From contig OX422207.1 in NCBI GenBank assembly GCA_949130495.1, forward strand, positions 833,564,073 through 833,628,072: DNA of 64,000 nucleotides, read 5' to 3'. Shown here in pieces: positions 25,476-36,200 of this stretch. Each line of letters starts with the position of its first letter. Position 1 is the stretch's first letter. The DNA is from Sambucus nigra. Taxonomy: Eukaryota > Streptophyta > Magnoliopsida > Dipsacales > Adoxaceae. The translations under genes and the position numbers were made by a program. The notes under the pieces were generated by a model, which searched no databases, was not told the DNA's origin, and worked only from the letters and a program-made list of their open reading frames with translations.

Positions 25476-26890
25476 TCAATTTTGAACGTTTATGGATTTT
25501 AGAAAATTTTGACATAGTTTCGTTTGTTTATTCGTTAAATCCAACATGTTTTAACATTTAATATAAACTCAATAGCAACAGCAAATTCCAAAACCAAACC
25601 ACCAGCAAGTCCCTTCCACCAATTTTACTAAATAAGCTCATAAAGTAAGCCATGAAGTGATTTTCAAACTTTAAAAGGAATGATCAGATATAGAATGAAA
25701 AAGATAAACTATAAATATTGAGTAGAAATAATTTATTGCATTTTAAAAGGTTAATGAATGGGTACTAAATAATAGTTACCTGTAGTAACTTGATTAAGAT
25801 GGGATGGAACTGGCCTGAGTTGAACATTTGTAAAACAAAACCAAACAAATCACTGGCAGCCTATGCTGGCTTTTTGATCTCCAAACCTCCCCAATACCTG
25901 CATTCAATTCCCACCGAGCACTGGATCAAACTCTTTAATATTACTTTACCCATATATGATTATACACACACGTGTGTGAAATTGATAACATGTCCCTTTT
26001 ATGAGTATAATTAGGTATCATTATGTGCCATTAGGACACGCGTTATATTGTGCTTTATTATATATATAGTGAATAATCTACCTTTGATTGTGCTTAAGAT
26101 GTATTGAATTGATCTAGAGATCAAAGATTGTGATGGAAGATGATCATGGTTAATCTTTTTAAGAAAGTAGTCTATGAAAGAACTTGGGATCTCCATTCAA
26201 GGTTCTCAAAACAAGAAGCGCCATTCTTTGTATGGTTTTGCCTTCAAATAAAAATTTGGGATCTCCTACCTACTCACAAAAATCCATATGTCCATTACAT
26301 ATAAGAACATATCAGAAAGGAAAATGGATCAATACATAATGAAATAAATAAATATTTACATTAATTTTTCTCTCACCTGTAAATCAACAATGGGAGGTAC
26401 TTCAATCTCCTCCATTTTTGTTGCTAGCGAGAAACAGGCCACAGCTAACAATTGGACTATCCAAGCTTTACCCCTCTATGTGCACATTAACATTGTCACA
26501 AACATGAACGGGCACAATTAGCATTTAAACACTTAAATATTAATATGAGATTATTATGCCCTAAAATGCATTTTGTGCACATTGAACCATTTTTGTGCCA
26601 AAAAAAATGCATTTTGTTGCAAAACAAAAAACCCATTCAAAAAATTAATATGAGAAATACCTTAGAGGGGCGACAACAGCCTTGGAGGGAGTGTGCCCTG
26701 ACTGGGCCTTTGAGAACACAATCACCTCAAGTGCTTGGAAATCCCATCACCCCCATCAGATCTTGCCAAGAAAACACAATCACCTCCTATATCACCCACC
26801 TCAAGACTGAAAATGTTAGTTGCACATGGCTTTCTCTTTCCTAAACTGGACTATTGAAAAGTTATCTCCACATTCCAAAAATCAGTATAT
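25476..26890. other. CACTA right interior, no gene recognised
   Basis: AT-rich sequence with short open stretches on both strands (for example 25790-26014 and 26545-26844). None has a recognisable motif or a clear intron/exon structure. It could hold decayed transposase or captured host sequence, but nothing supports either. Confidence 0.4.
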
Positions 26891-27239
26891 ATTAGATTTA
26901 ATTCCACCTCAGTATATATATATATATATTAGATTAAACTCTAGAATTAGATTTAATCTAGAATTATCAAGAATTAAATCTATTTTATTAAATCACTATA
27001 TATTAGATTTAATTCTAAATAATTCTAGATTAAATCTAATTCTTGAGTTTAATCGAATATATATATATATATATATAAATCAGTATATATGATTTTATAT
27101 TTATATATCAGTATATATGATATAAATCAGTATATAAATCAGTATATATATAAAAATCAGTATATATGATTTTATATTTATATATCAGTATATATGATAT
27201 AAATCAGTATATAAATCAGTATATATATAATATAAATCA

Positions 27240-27317
<78 letters not shown>

Positions 27318-27330
27318 ATATATATATAAT
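26891..27330. repeat. (TA)n microsatellite and associated AT-rich repeats
   Basis: Long TA runs at about 26913-26930, 27056-27080 and 27241-27315, interspersed with ATCAGTATATATGAT-type units. Between the first two runs lies a ~51-bp inverted repeat (26931-26981 with 27005-27055) built on AGATTAAACTC and GAGTTTAAT ends. Confidence 0.85.
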
Positions 27331-27479
27331 ACTTATAAAGGAAAGAAATTACGACACCAGATAAAATACCTCAAACCGAGAAAACACGAGGTCGCCGGAA
27401 GGGACACCACGACACCGGAATATCAAAAACTCGGAACCAGGGGAGCGGGGGAGGTGACCCGAGGAGGATAAACCCGAAA

Positions 27480-27740
27480 AATAGGGGCGACGGTAGGGAT
27501 AAACCCAAGGGGGGAGGCGACACAGCAGGGGAGAGAGGGGGAGGCGACGCAGCAGGGGAGAGAGGGATGCGACGCAGTAGGGGAGAGAGGGGGAGGCGAC
27601 GCAGCAGGGGAGAGAGGGAGGCGACGCAGCAGGGGAGAGAGGGGGAGGCGACGCAGCAGGGGAGAGAGGGAGGCGACGCAGCAGGGGAGAGAGGGGGAGG
27701 CGACGCAGCAGGGGAGAGAGGGGGAGAGCGGGGGAGAGCG
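27480..27740. repeat. Purine-rich minisatellite, units of about 25-29 bp
   Basis: About eight copies of GCGACGCAGCAGGGGAGAGA followed by GGGAGG or GGGGGAGG, all on the plus strand. The strand is nearly pyrimidine-free outside the CGACGC step. The proline/serine-rich open frame on the other strand is a by-product of the repeat. Confidence 0.85.
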
Positions 27741-27864
27741 GATGGTAGGGCTTGGGTTTTTGGTGGAGGGAGAGGGGAGAGCGGGGGAGAAGACGAAGAA
27801 GGAGAGAGAAGAGGGAAACTAAAAGGTCCCAAAATTTTGAGGTATTTTATATCCTAGTAAAGTG

Positions 27865-28003
27865 TACTCAATTTTGGCACACTTTAAAACAGTGCCAAAT
27901 TTTGGCACTGTTTTAAAGTGTGCCAAATTTCTATTAAACCGTGCCAAAATCTGGCACAGTTTTAATCCATGCCAGATTTTTAATATCAGGGTGTGCCAAA
28001 ATG
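27865..28003. repeat. Right subterminal region of the CACTA element with a 27-bp perfect hairpin
   Basis: TGGCAC and GTGCCA motifs match those of the left end. Positions 27873-27899 and 27901-27927 are exact reverse complements with a one-base centre (27900), giving a near-loopless 27-bp palindrome starting TTTGGCACACTTTAAAACAG. Confidence 0.88.
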
Positions 28004-28020
28004 CTGTTTTTGGTGTAGTG
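28004..28020 (-). repeat. Right terminal inverted repeat of the CACTA element
   Basis: CTGTTTTTGGTGTAGTG, exact reverse complement of the left end, followed by the TTT duplication. Confidence 0.95.
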
Positions 28021-28071
28021 TTTAGAAAAATTTTGCGGAAGAAGGGAATACGCGATAAAATGGCGTAACCT

Positions 28072-28083
28072 GCTCTGATACCA
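28072..28083 (-). promoter_or_regulatory. Primer-binding site of Copia-1 (tRNA-Met type)
   Basis: The minus strand reads TGGTATCAGAGC, three bases after the LTR end. This is the usual plant Copia primer site complementary to initiator tRNA-Met. Confidence 0.92.
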
Positions 28084-28086
28084 ATT

Positions 28087-29060
28087 TGAAAGAGTTGGCG
28101 CTTGCGTTCAATTAAGAAATAATATAATAAATACCTTTTTTAACCCAAATTAACCCTAAGCATGCAACTAGGTGTGATTGAAACAATATGAAATCATGCA
28201 CAAGTTATTCAACACACAAAGTTTAAGGAAAAATCCCCCACAGGGGCAAAACCATTTGTATATCACTATAATTTGTAAAAGACGGTTTACAATCGGATTA
28301 CAATGAAATACAGATTTTTGACTAAGAATTACCCTCGGGTATCGGATTCTGTAGTCGCGGTTGGAATATCCCTTTCCAGTAGGGTTGGCGGCTGGAACTA
28401 TCCCTGTCCAGTAGGGCTGCAATGAAGAGGAAGAAGCAGTCCTCTTCACAAAGGGTTGAACCACATCAATGGTGTTCTTGGGTTACCAAACTTGATTCAC
28501 ATAGATATGGAAGATGTGTGAATCTAAAAACCTAGAATCATAGGACTCAATAGGTGAAGACTTTACGGTTGATATTCTCTGAAAATTGTAGGAAAGTCTT
28601 AAGAAAACCAACCTCTGATCGTGGTTTAAATAAGGAGTCAAAACCCTAAAAAATCTGCTACACGATCTGGCAGAGTTTATCCTCGTCGGATCGGTCCGGT
28701 CCTTTAGGCGGATCGGTCTAGTTAACTCGGATCGGTTCTTTTTCTGAAACCGGATCCATCCGGTTGGCATCGGATCGGTTCGGCCTTTTTGCCTTCATCG
28801 GTTCGTTATGGATCCGGGGTGTACTGGTCTCAACTCAGCAGGCGGATCGGTCCGGTCCCTTTAGCCGGATCGGTCCGGTGTACCAGATCGGTTCTTTTAT
28901 CTGAGACGGATCGGTCCGGTCAGGTCTGATTCCCAAATTCCTTCTTCTTTTGATCTTCGGATTTCGGATTTCGTTGATGATGATGTGATCTTTTCAACCA
29001 TCAATCTTGTAACGGCGTATGACATAACATATACATAAAGATGGACAAATTGTCCTTACA
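28087..29060 (-). repeat. 5' LTR of Copia-1
   Basis: Partner of 4333-5307, 974 bases, same TG...CA ends on the element strand. The right flank CTAAG is the second copy of the target duplication. Confidence 0.95.
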
Positions 29061-29200
29061 CTAAGATCTTCCTATTTCGTAACTAAGCCTCCGAACCGTT
29101 CTCGAATCATTTTGGTTTCGCACGCACCAGTATGTCTTTGGATGCCATCCTTCAGGGTGGCTTCCCCTTTTTTCTTTTGTCTATTTTGAGTAAAATAGAC
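29061..29200 (+). repeat. LTR of Gypsy-A, right end
   Basis: Continues the LTR interrupted at 4332. It is followed directly by a primer-site-like sequence and then the gag leader. The exact LTR end is uncertain (about 29195-29200) because no clean CA terminus is present. Confidence 0.55.
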
Positions 29201-29218
29201 TAGCGACTCTGAATCTCC
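29201..29218 (+). promoter_or_regulatory. Degenerate primer-binding site of Gypsy-A
   Basis: TAGCGACTCTGAATCTCC shares TNGCGACTCTG with the well-preserved site of Gypsy-B at 31745, so a tRNA-Arg-type primer is likely. Confidence 0.45.
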
Positions 29219-29322
29219 CTACATTTTCACACCTCACAAATCGACACCGGCCGAAGCGCTCTCCCGAGAGGGGATGCGCCGGACTAGAAGGATCATTTTT
29301 CCCTTCGCGATGGGGATCAGGG

Positions 29323-30529
29323 ATGGCCACAGATACGATCAGGTAATTGTCCCAAACACTGCAGGCTGGATCTCATGCCTTATCTATTCACAGAAATATG
29401 CCACCACCACCTCCAAGCACCAGCACGCATTTCCACTCTAGAAATTATAGAGATGTGTCGTATTATTCATAAGTAAGTTCTTCCCTTAGGAGGCATAGCC
29501 ATTCCAGTACTTCCACTGATACATCCTATCATCCAAGAGTAAATTCTTCTGTTATGAATTCGGAGTCAAATGATGAGCAATCTTTTTCTCCTAAAAGGAT
29601 AAGTGCTTTAGAAAGACTAAGCCGAGCATTGCCCTTTGATTGCTTGGGATCCATAAGGAATGTAAATGTTCCCAAGGAATTGTCTAGGCATACTAGATGA
29701 CTAGCCGATTAATGTGAGGACTTGACTCTATTCAGATCATGCACCCGAGAATTTATCCATACCGAGCAGACCTCTCAGGAGGAAAGCTCAGCACAGACAG
29801 TTGGTCAAAACAGCCGAGATACATCGCATAAATCTTATATGGGTGAGCATGCATGGAAAGGATCAATCCAAAGGTTGGAAGATAGCTTGGGAGAAATGGT
29901 GAAGACAAATAACCCTTTCCAAGGAAACTTTGTGAAAGGGTCTCCTTTTGTTCAGGCTATTGTGGATTTTTATACTCCATCAAAGTTCAAAGAACTTGTA
30001 GTTACTCCCAAGTATGATGGAAAGACTGACCCTATTCTGCACACAGAACAGTATTAAGCTGCAACAGACATTTATGATGCCCTTGACGAAATGAGATGCG
30101 GGGCATTCTCAGGTATCATAACAGGTCCTGCCCAGATATGGTACAACTACCTTCCTCGGGGCCAAATTTCTAATTTTAACCAACTTACCGAGATATTCAT
30201 TAGATATTTTTTCTTCATAGACAAACCATTAAAGAGAGTAGCTCACTTATTAAGCGTCAGACAACATGTAGAAGAAAACACAAGGGATTATATTACTCGC
30301 TTCAATAATAAGAAGTTGGAAGTGATAAATTACGATGAGAAAATAGCTATTACTGCTCTCATGAGTGGACTGCTTCCAGAAAAGCTCCATTACACTCTTG
30401 CCAAAGATCCTCCCAAAACTATGAGTGAGTAAATCGCTAAATGAGCCAACATAATTGATGTCGAGGAAGCAATTGCAACAAAGTAGAGCTCGGTCACAAA
30501 GTCTGAGTTCAAAACTTGAAGAAAGATTA
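29323..30529 (+). pseudogene. Gypsy-A gag, N-terminal part, interrupted by Gypsy-B
   Basis: The ATG at 29323 starts a gag frame with stops within the first 100 codons. Recognisable gag follows from about 29870: FVQAIVDFYTP, then AQIWYNYLPRG at 30127 onward, then VEENTRDYITRFNN, which match the retrotransposon gag core of plant Gypsy elements. The first codons read MATDTIR and then a stop; other stops are at about 30055, 30430 and 30484. Gypsy-B is inserted after 30529; the GATTA duplication is 30525-30529. Coding resumes at 45006. Confidence 0.8.
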
Positions 30530-31742
30530 TGTAGAGGGGGCCTGAAGGTAATCCTGGGATTAGGGATAATCCACCAATTAGCAACAGTGTTCTGAGGATA
30601 AGCTCAAGCGAGGCAGCTCAGCGTGGAAGCTTGGCGTGGCAACTCGTACTTTAGATTATTGTTACTTTGTCATATTATAGTTTTGTTTATATTGACTACG
30701 AGTTCTAACGACTGTAATGTTGTAACGAGAATAATGAATGGGTGTGAGGTCGAACGGTACTCGCGAGAGACCAGGCTTGGCAGGGCCTGGGAGAGCTTTC
30801 ATGCTCTATCGAACAACCTCACCGTGGGAACTTTAGAGGGACTTGGTTTAGAGGATTGAGAAGTGGGGCACCGTTGGGGCTTGTCCTGACCATCTTAGAT
30901 ACACCAGGTAAAACACCAAAAGATCTTCACCGTGGAACCTAGAGCAAAGTAGCTTCGGGTTCCATCGGGAGCTTTGCTGTGAACCAAAACAGCCCTCTAC
31001 TTTATGTCCCATCTACTGTAGGTGATGTCACTAGCCAGCTAAACAACGTCAAGTCTGCACTTGAGTAAACCACCGTGGTATTTGGGGCTGTCAGACAGTG
31101 GGTAAGCAACCTCTGTGGCAACAACCCCTGAAACACAGTGGTTAGGCAAAAGGCATGTCTTGGCATTTAATGTTTATGATGTAAAGACAACTAGTGCATC
31201 AGGTATTTTAATGCTGGTGACATAAGGTATGAGGGAAGTCTTTCACAGGCATTAATGACTTAGCTGCCTCGGGGGTAGTGTGGGGGGCTATTTAAGGCCC
31301 CAACCACCTCCAAGGAGGGGGATCGGTCAAAAAGGAGTTCTTTTGGAGATTATTCGGCTAAGACTTTGAGAAATTATTACTAGAGAAAGAGTTATTGATC
31401 AGAGAGTTCTTCCACCCACCATTTGGTCATTTATTAGGGAGCTTTAATAACTTGACAGAAATCCTTGAAGAAGACCTTTTTTTGGTGTGTGTGTGTTTTT
31501 ACCTGCCTACTAAGGTGTATCTAGGATGCTCACTTCTCTCTCCCTCTAGATAAGTTCTTTCTGAGTTCTTTATTATATTGTGAGTTATACACGAGAGATT
31601 TGTGAGTTTAAGTTGGGTTTCATACGTTCCAAACGGTTCTTTGTGTCTTGTGGCTAAATCACTAGTGTTTAACTGATTAACCTTGTCATCACCATACTCA
31701 AAAGGGGTTACGCCTCCACCTTATCTAAACTACCCTCTTACA
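30530..31742 (+). repeat. 5' LTR of Gypsy-B
   Basis: Starts TGTAGAGGGGGCCTGAAGG and ends CCCTCTTACA. A TATA-like TATTTAA lies at 31289-31295 after a G-rich stretch. Confidence 0.96.
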
Positions 31743-31744
31743 TT

Positions 31745-31762
31745 TGGCGACTCTGCTGGGGA
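31745..31762 (+). promoter_or_regulatory. Primer-binding site of Gypsy-B (tRNA-Arg type)
   Basis: TGGCGACTCTGCTGGGGA begins two bases after the LTR. Its complement resembles the 3' end of plant tRNA-Arg, the primer typical of Tat/Ogre elements. Confidence 0.75.
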
Positions 31763-31784
31763 GGCATTCTTCTAAGGAAGGAGT

Positions 31785-33292
31785 ATGGCGCAAGATAACG
31801 TAAATCGAAGGCTCAACTTTGATGATATCAAACACAGTGAAGAGCAAGCAGCGGTAGAATTGGAGGCTTTAAGGAGCGGAGCTCCTCGAATAGAAGTTCC
31901 CCCAGTTCAGACAACAACAGGCGCTCAAGGAGTGACGCAGGCTTCCACGAGCGCTGGGCTGGGACCTGCCCAGATGACCCTCCTCATGAGCAAGTTCTAT
32001 GAGTTTTTGCAAACTCCTACAGCTTCAACGGTGCTGGGAGGACTCGAAGCCAATTCCTTCGTAACACCAGGGGCAGCTCCAACGGTTCCACCGGGCGCAG
32101 GTACAACGGGAGCAGCCCCGGCAAGCATACCCTCCGTCGTGAATCCGACGGTGGGAATCTCCGGAGTATCAACGGCGCCAGCTGTAATGATGGCTCCAAC
32201 TGTAACGGCATTCAGCCAACACCCCCATTGGTCGTTGCCCCATCGCCCATGGAGGAAATGAGGAGAGAAATGCAAAAGGAGATGTTGAAGTTCATGCAGG
32301 CTTCCTCACAGTCTATAGGCGAGGTAGCTTCAGTCTATGACGACTTTAGGACACCTTATCCTCAGGAATACAACGATGAGCCTTACCCGAGGGATTATAT
32401 TCCTCCCATCTTTGAAAAATACACAGGGAAGGGTGGGAATCCGAAAGAGCACATTAAACGTTTTATTGAGCACCTGGGGGTGCATTGCAACAACAAGAGG
32501 CTCAGGTTGAGGGAGTTTTCCAAATCCCTAACCGACAAGGCATACACATGGTATTCTCATTTGGCCCCTAAGAGTGTTTCCACATGGGAAGAGATGCATG
32601 TGCTGTTTGTCCAAAAGTTCTTTATAGCAGAGGATGAATTCACTCTGACCAAACTAGGGAGAGAGAAGCAACGACCAGGAGAAGACATGGTGGCATACGT
32701 TCGGAGGTTCAGGGAAAGGTCTCTGGATGTGAGAGAGGAGGCCAAGGAGTCCAAACTATTACAAATCTGTGCCGAAGGACTACTCCCGGAGTACATTTGC
32801 CATCTTATCAATGAGACGCGCGAGGGAACTTTTTCGGCGTTCTTAAAATCTGCAAGGAACATCTCATTGGTCGTACGACCAAACCCGGTGGCGGTGCCTA
32901 TGATATTCAGGCAGCCGATACAACTTGGGGGAGGAAGGCCTCAACCCCCACGAGTGGGATACACCGAAGGAACAGATGGGGGTAAGGCGGCGAAGAAGGA
33001 CAACAAAAGGAAGTTCGGAAGGGATAGAGAAGACCCACCACCGTTACCGTGCACGATAGAAGAGGCGGTGAGCTGTTATAACACCATGGTCCAAGGTGGA
33101 ACGGTCTATCTACCAAAAGGCATTCCGGCGGAAGAACCCGATGACGCAACGAAGGCGGATCCTAGGTATTGTCAGGTTCATCGAAAGATCCAGCACCCGA
33201 CAGAGAGCTGCTTCACACTGAGAAGAATCATTGACAAGTACATGAAGGCAGGGACGCTGCAGATTCCCCCACAGAACGTTAACAACAACTAA
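31785..33292 (+). pseudogene. Gypsy-B gag, one frameshift
   Basis: The ATG at 31785 opens an alanine/proline/threonine-rich N-terminus (starting MAQDNVNRRLNF). A 1-nt frameshift near 32210-32230 moves the frame to one open to the TAA at 33290. That part holds the gag core (KAYTWYSHLAP and EEMHVLFVQKFF, about 32535-32640) and a C-terminal knuckle CQVHRKIQHPTESC at about 33171-33212. This knuckle is C-x2-H-x4-H-x4-C rather than CCHC, the same as in Gypsy-A. Gag would form the particle that packages element RNA. Pol continues in the same frame after the stop, as in Ogre-type elements where the two are separated by a stop codon. Confidence 0.88.
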
Positions 33293-36200
33293 CTTCCAGC
33301 ACATGGGGCCAACTTGGTGATGGCCTATGATGATGAGGCGGAAAGAGAAGGAGGAAGGTCAACAATGAAGCAAAGGGAATTCGAAGAAACTCTGGAACAT
33401 TGCACCACAGGAATGGCTAACGTAGTTTTAGCCTACGATGAAGCAATCGCTAAAGACGTGGAAGACGTATACAGCGTTGAGGGCGAGGAAATGGAGGTGG
33501 TTGTTGAGTACAGCGCAGTTTCAAAATCCCAGAAGTTCGCTTGGTTCTTCGATCAAGTGGGGATACCAAAGGAGAGCAGACTGGAAATAACTCGGGCGAT
33601 CCTAGACATCGCGAAGAAGGACGTGGTTCCCTCGTTGAAATGGAGGGGACCAATGGCGAGGCTGGTGAAAAAGTTCCTATCAGAGGTGACCTTCAGCGAT
33701 GCAGATAGAGCTGTAAGGTTCCCTCATAACAGGCCCTTGTATGTAACGGCCAGTATCAACGGGGTTAGTTTTGCAAGAACGCTTATGGATGGGGGTGCGT
33801 CTATCAACATTATGCCGATTAACTCCTTCCACGCAGCTAATATCCCAAAAGAAAGGTTGCTCCCCATGCCTCTGGTAATCTCAGGGTATGATAACCAATC
33901 TTCCAAATCCATTGGGTATGTGAATATGGGAGTTGTAATGGGAAATCTGAGTTCCCACATCAAGTTCCATGTAATAGAAAGTGCAACTTCCTATCATTTA
34001 CTAATAGGAAGAGTGTGGATGCACAATCAAGGTTTAGTTCCTTCAACATATCATCAATGCGCCAAGGCGAACGTCAAGGGAACAGAAGTGACCATTAGGG
34101 CTACAAAAAGGCCTTTTGTAATCGAGGAAGCTCACTTTGTAGATGCGGCCTTTTATACGGAGTTGGAGGAGGATGCTCGAGTCCTAACGAGAAGAATGGC
34201 GGGGGCATGGGTTCCCTCATTCAGAGATAGAATGGGGCCTCTGAACGAGCAAGGTAAAGAAGCCGCGAGTAACGAAGGGGTGAGGGCCGAAGAAACCCAT
34301 CAGGTGATCCCTCGAACCCAAAGTACCACGAAGAAGCTCAAAAACAAAGTAAGGCTTAGAGTGGATCCCGGGGAGCATGAGGTCCAACGGCAAAGCGTGC
34401 TGAGTCGCTTTTCAGGGGGAAGAATCGCTGAGGCTTCAAGAGAGAGGAAGAGGAAGGTCGTGGCAACAGCTACCAAAAGGAAATGCAAGAAGGTGGTCAC
34501 TGAAGAGGGGAAGGTGGTATACCGTTTATAACGATGTGAGCGGGCGGCCGAAGAGACCGAGGATGGGGCTGACCCGTTATATGAGTGTTTCTTGGTGGAT
34601 CAACAGGGACAGTGTATGGTGATAGACAACTCCAACATACAGGAGTTCATGGAGGAGGTCGCCGAAGAATTAGACTACATGGCAAATCAACCAAAGCCCC
34701 AGGCACAAGAGTTGGAGCAGTTGAACCTGGCAGGAGAAGGGGAAGACCCAAGGCCCATCTTCATAGCGAAGGATCTCGGTAAGGAGAAACGAGAAGCCTT
34801 GGTTGGGCTAATTCGGGAGTTCATAGATGTCTTTGCATGGAAGTATACCGAAATGGAAGGGATAGATGAGGAAGTGAGCTGCCACAAGTTAAACGTGATG
34901 CCTTCAGCCATCCCGGTGAAGCAGGCAACAAGGACTTATAAACTTGAGTTGGACTTGAAGATTAAGGAAGAAGTTCAGCGTTTGTTGACAGCAGGATTCA
35001 TCAAACCAATACAGCATCCCCTTTGGCTATCTAGCATTGTGCTAGTAGGGAAGAAGGACAAGAGTCAAATAAGGATCTGTGTGGATTTTCGAGATCTGAA
35101 CAGGGCTTGCCCCAAAGATGAGTTCCCTCTACCCTCTATTGATAGCTTGATAGATGCCACGACTGGGCATGAGATGTATAGCTTCATGGATAGGTACGTA
35201 GGGTACAACCAGATCAAGATGGACCCCGCAAACGCGGAGAAAACGGCATTCAGAACCCCGTTGGGCAATTTCATGTACAAAGTAATGCCGTTTGGACTTA
35301 AGAACGCGGGAGCTACTTATCAAAGAACAATGATGGCCATTTTTCACGATTTCTTCCACAAATTTGTAGAATTCTATGTGGATGATTTGGTCATCAAATC
35401 GTAGAAGGAGGAGTCCCACCTAAACGACTTAAAGAAGGTGTTTACTCGATGTAGGAAGTATAAATTAAAGATGAACCCATTGAAGTGCGTTTTTGGAGTA
35501 ACAAACGGGAAGTTTCTAGGCTTTGTGGTTGATCGACAAGGGGTGCAGATGGACCGGGATAAACAACGCGCGATCTTAGAGATGTCGTGCCCAAGAACGA
35601 CGAAGGAGCTAAAAAGTTTCCTCGATAAAGTCTCCTACCTCAGAAGATTTGTATCGGGATTGGCCGAGGTAACACACCCGTTGATGCAGCTGCTGCAAAA
35701 GAACACAAAGTTCAGGTGGGAAAAGGATCACCAGGAATCTCTCGATGAATTGAAGAAACTGCTCGTTTCACCACAAATCATGGTTCCTCCACAAGCAGGA
35801 GTACCATTGCAGCTGTACCTCACCTCCACTACAAGGTTCGTTGGAGCTTTGCTGGCACAAGAGATTGACGGGCAAGAACGGCAAGTGTATTACCTCAGTA
35901 GGATCATACATGGGCCAGAAATTAGATATAGCAGCCTAGAAAGGCATTGTTTGGCCTTAGTCTTTGTAGCACAAAAACTTAGACATTATATGCTGTCTTT
36001 TACAATTCATATTGTAACTAGATGTGATCCTATTAAGTATTTGTTGGCTAGAACTATCTTGATTAGCAGGGCAGCTAGGTGGTTCCTTATTCTCTCCGAA
36101 TATGATTTAAAGTGTGTGGTTCCTCGTGCTATCAAGAGCCAGGCGTATGCTGATCTGTTGGCAATCTTTCCATCAGGAACGTTTGAGCCACCTAGAGAAG

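Larger units (their letters stand above)
11989..28020. mobile_element. CACTA (En/Spm) DNA transposon, non-autonomous, mostly satellite DNA
   Basis: The left end CACTACACCAAAAACAG (11989-12005) and the right end CTGTTTTTGGTGTAGTG (28004-28020) are perfect 17-bp inverted repeats starting with CACTA. The flanking duplication is TTT (11986-11988 and 28021-28023), the 3-bp length of this superfamily. Both ends carry many short TGGCAC/GTGCCA inverted motifs, as in the subterminal regions that CACTA transposase binds. The 16,032-bp interior holds a 168-bp satellite array (12886-25475), AT-rich sequence, an AT microsatellite and a GA-rich minisatellite. No transposase coding is visible on either strand, so it would depend on a transposase made elsewhere. 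It lies in the Copia-1 leader between primer site and gag. Confidence 0.93.
4333..29060 (-). mobile_element. Copia-1: Sirevirus-like Ty1/Copia element, complete, split by a CACTA transposon
   Basis: Two LTRs (4333-5307 and 28087-29060) are flanked by the 5-bp duplication CTAAG (4328-4332 and 29061-29065). On the minus strand the order is 5' LTR, tRNA-Met primer site (28072-28083), leader, CACTA insertion (11989-28020), gag-pol (11937-6856), 3' non-coding region with repeated polypurine tracts, and 3' LTR. Without the CACTA the element is about 8.7 kb. Long gag with coiled coil and reiterated polypurine tracts suggest the Sirevirus lineage. By eye the LTRs differ at roughly 20-25 positions in 974. 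Confidence 0.95.

Noticed and set aside
25790..26014. Possible CACTA transposase exon
   Set aside because: Short, without DDE, zinc-finger or other transposase motifs, and without clear splice borders.
27371..27832. Proline/serine-rich minus-strand open frame
   Set aside because: Low-complexity product of the GA-rich minisatellite.
28071..28083. tRNA-Met fragment
   Set aside because: The match is only the 12-base retroviral-type primer site next to the LTR; no tRNA body is present.
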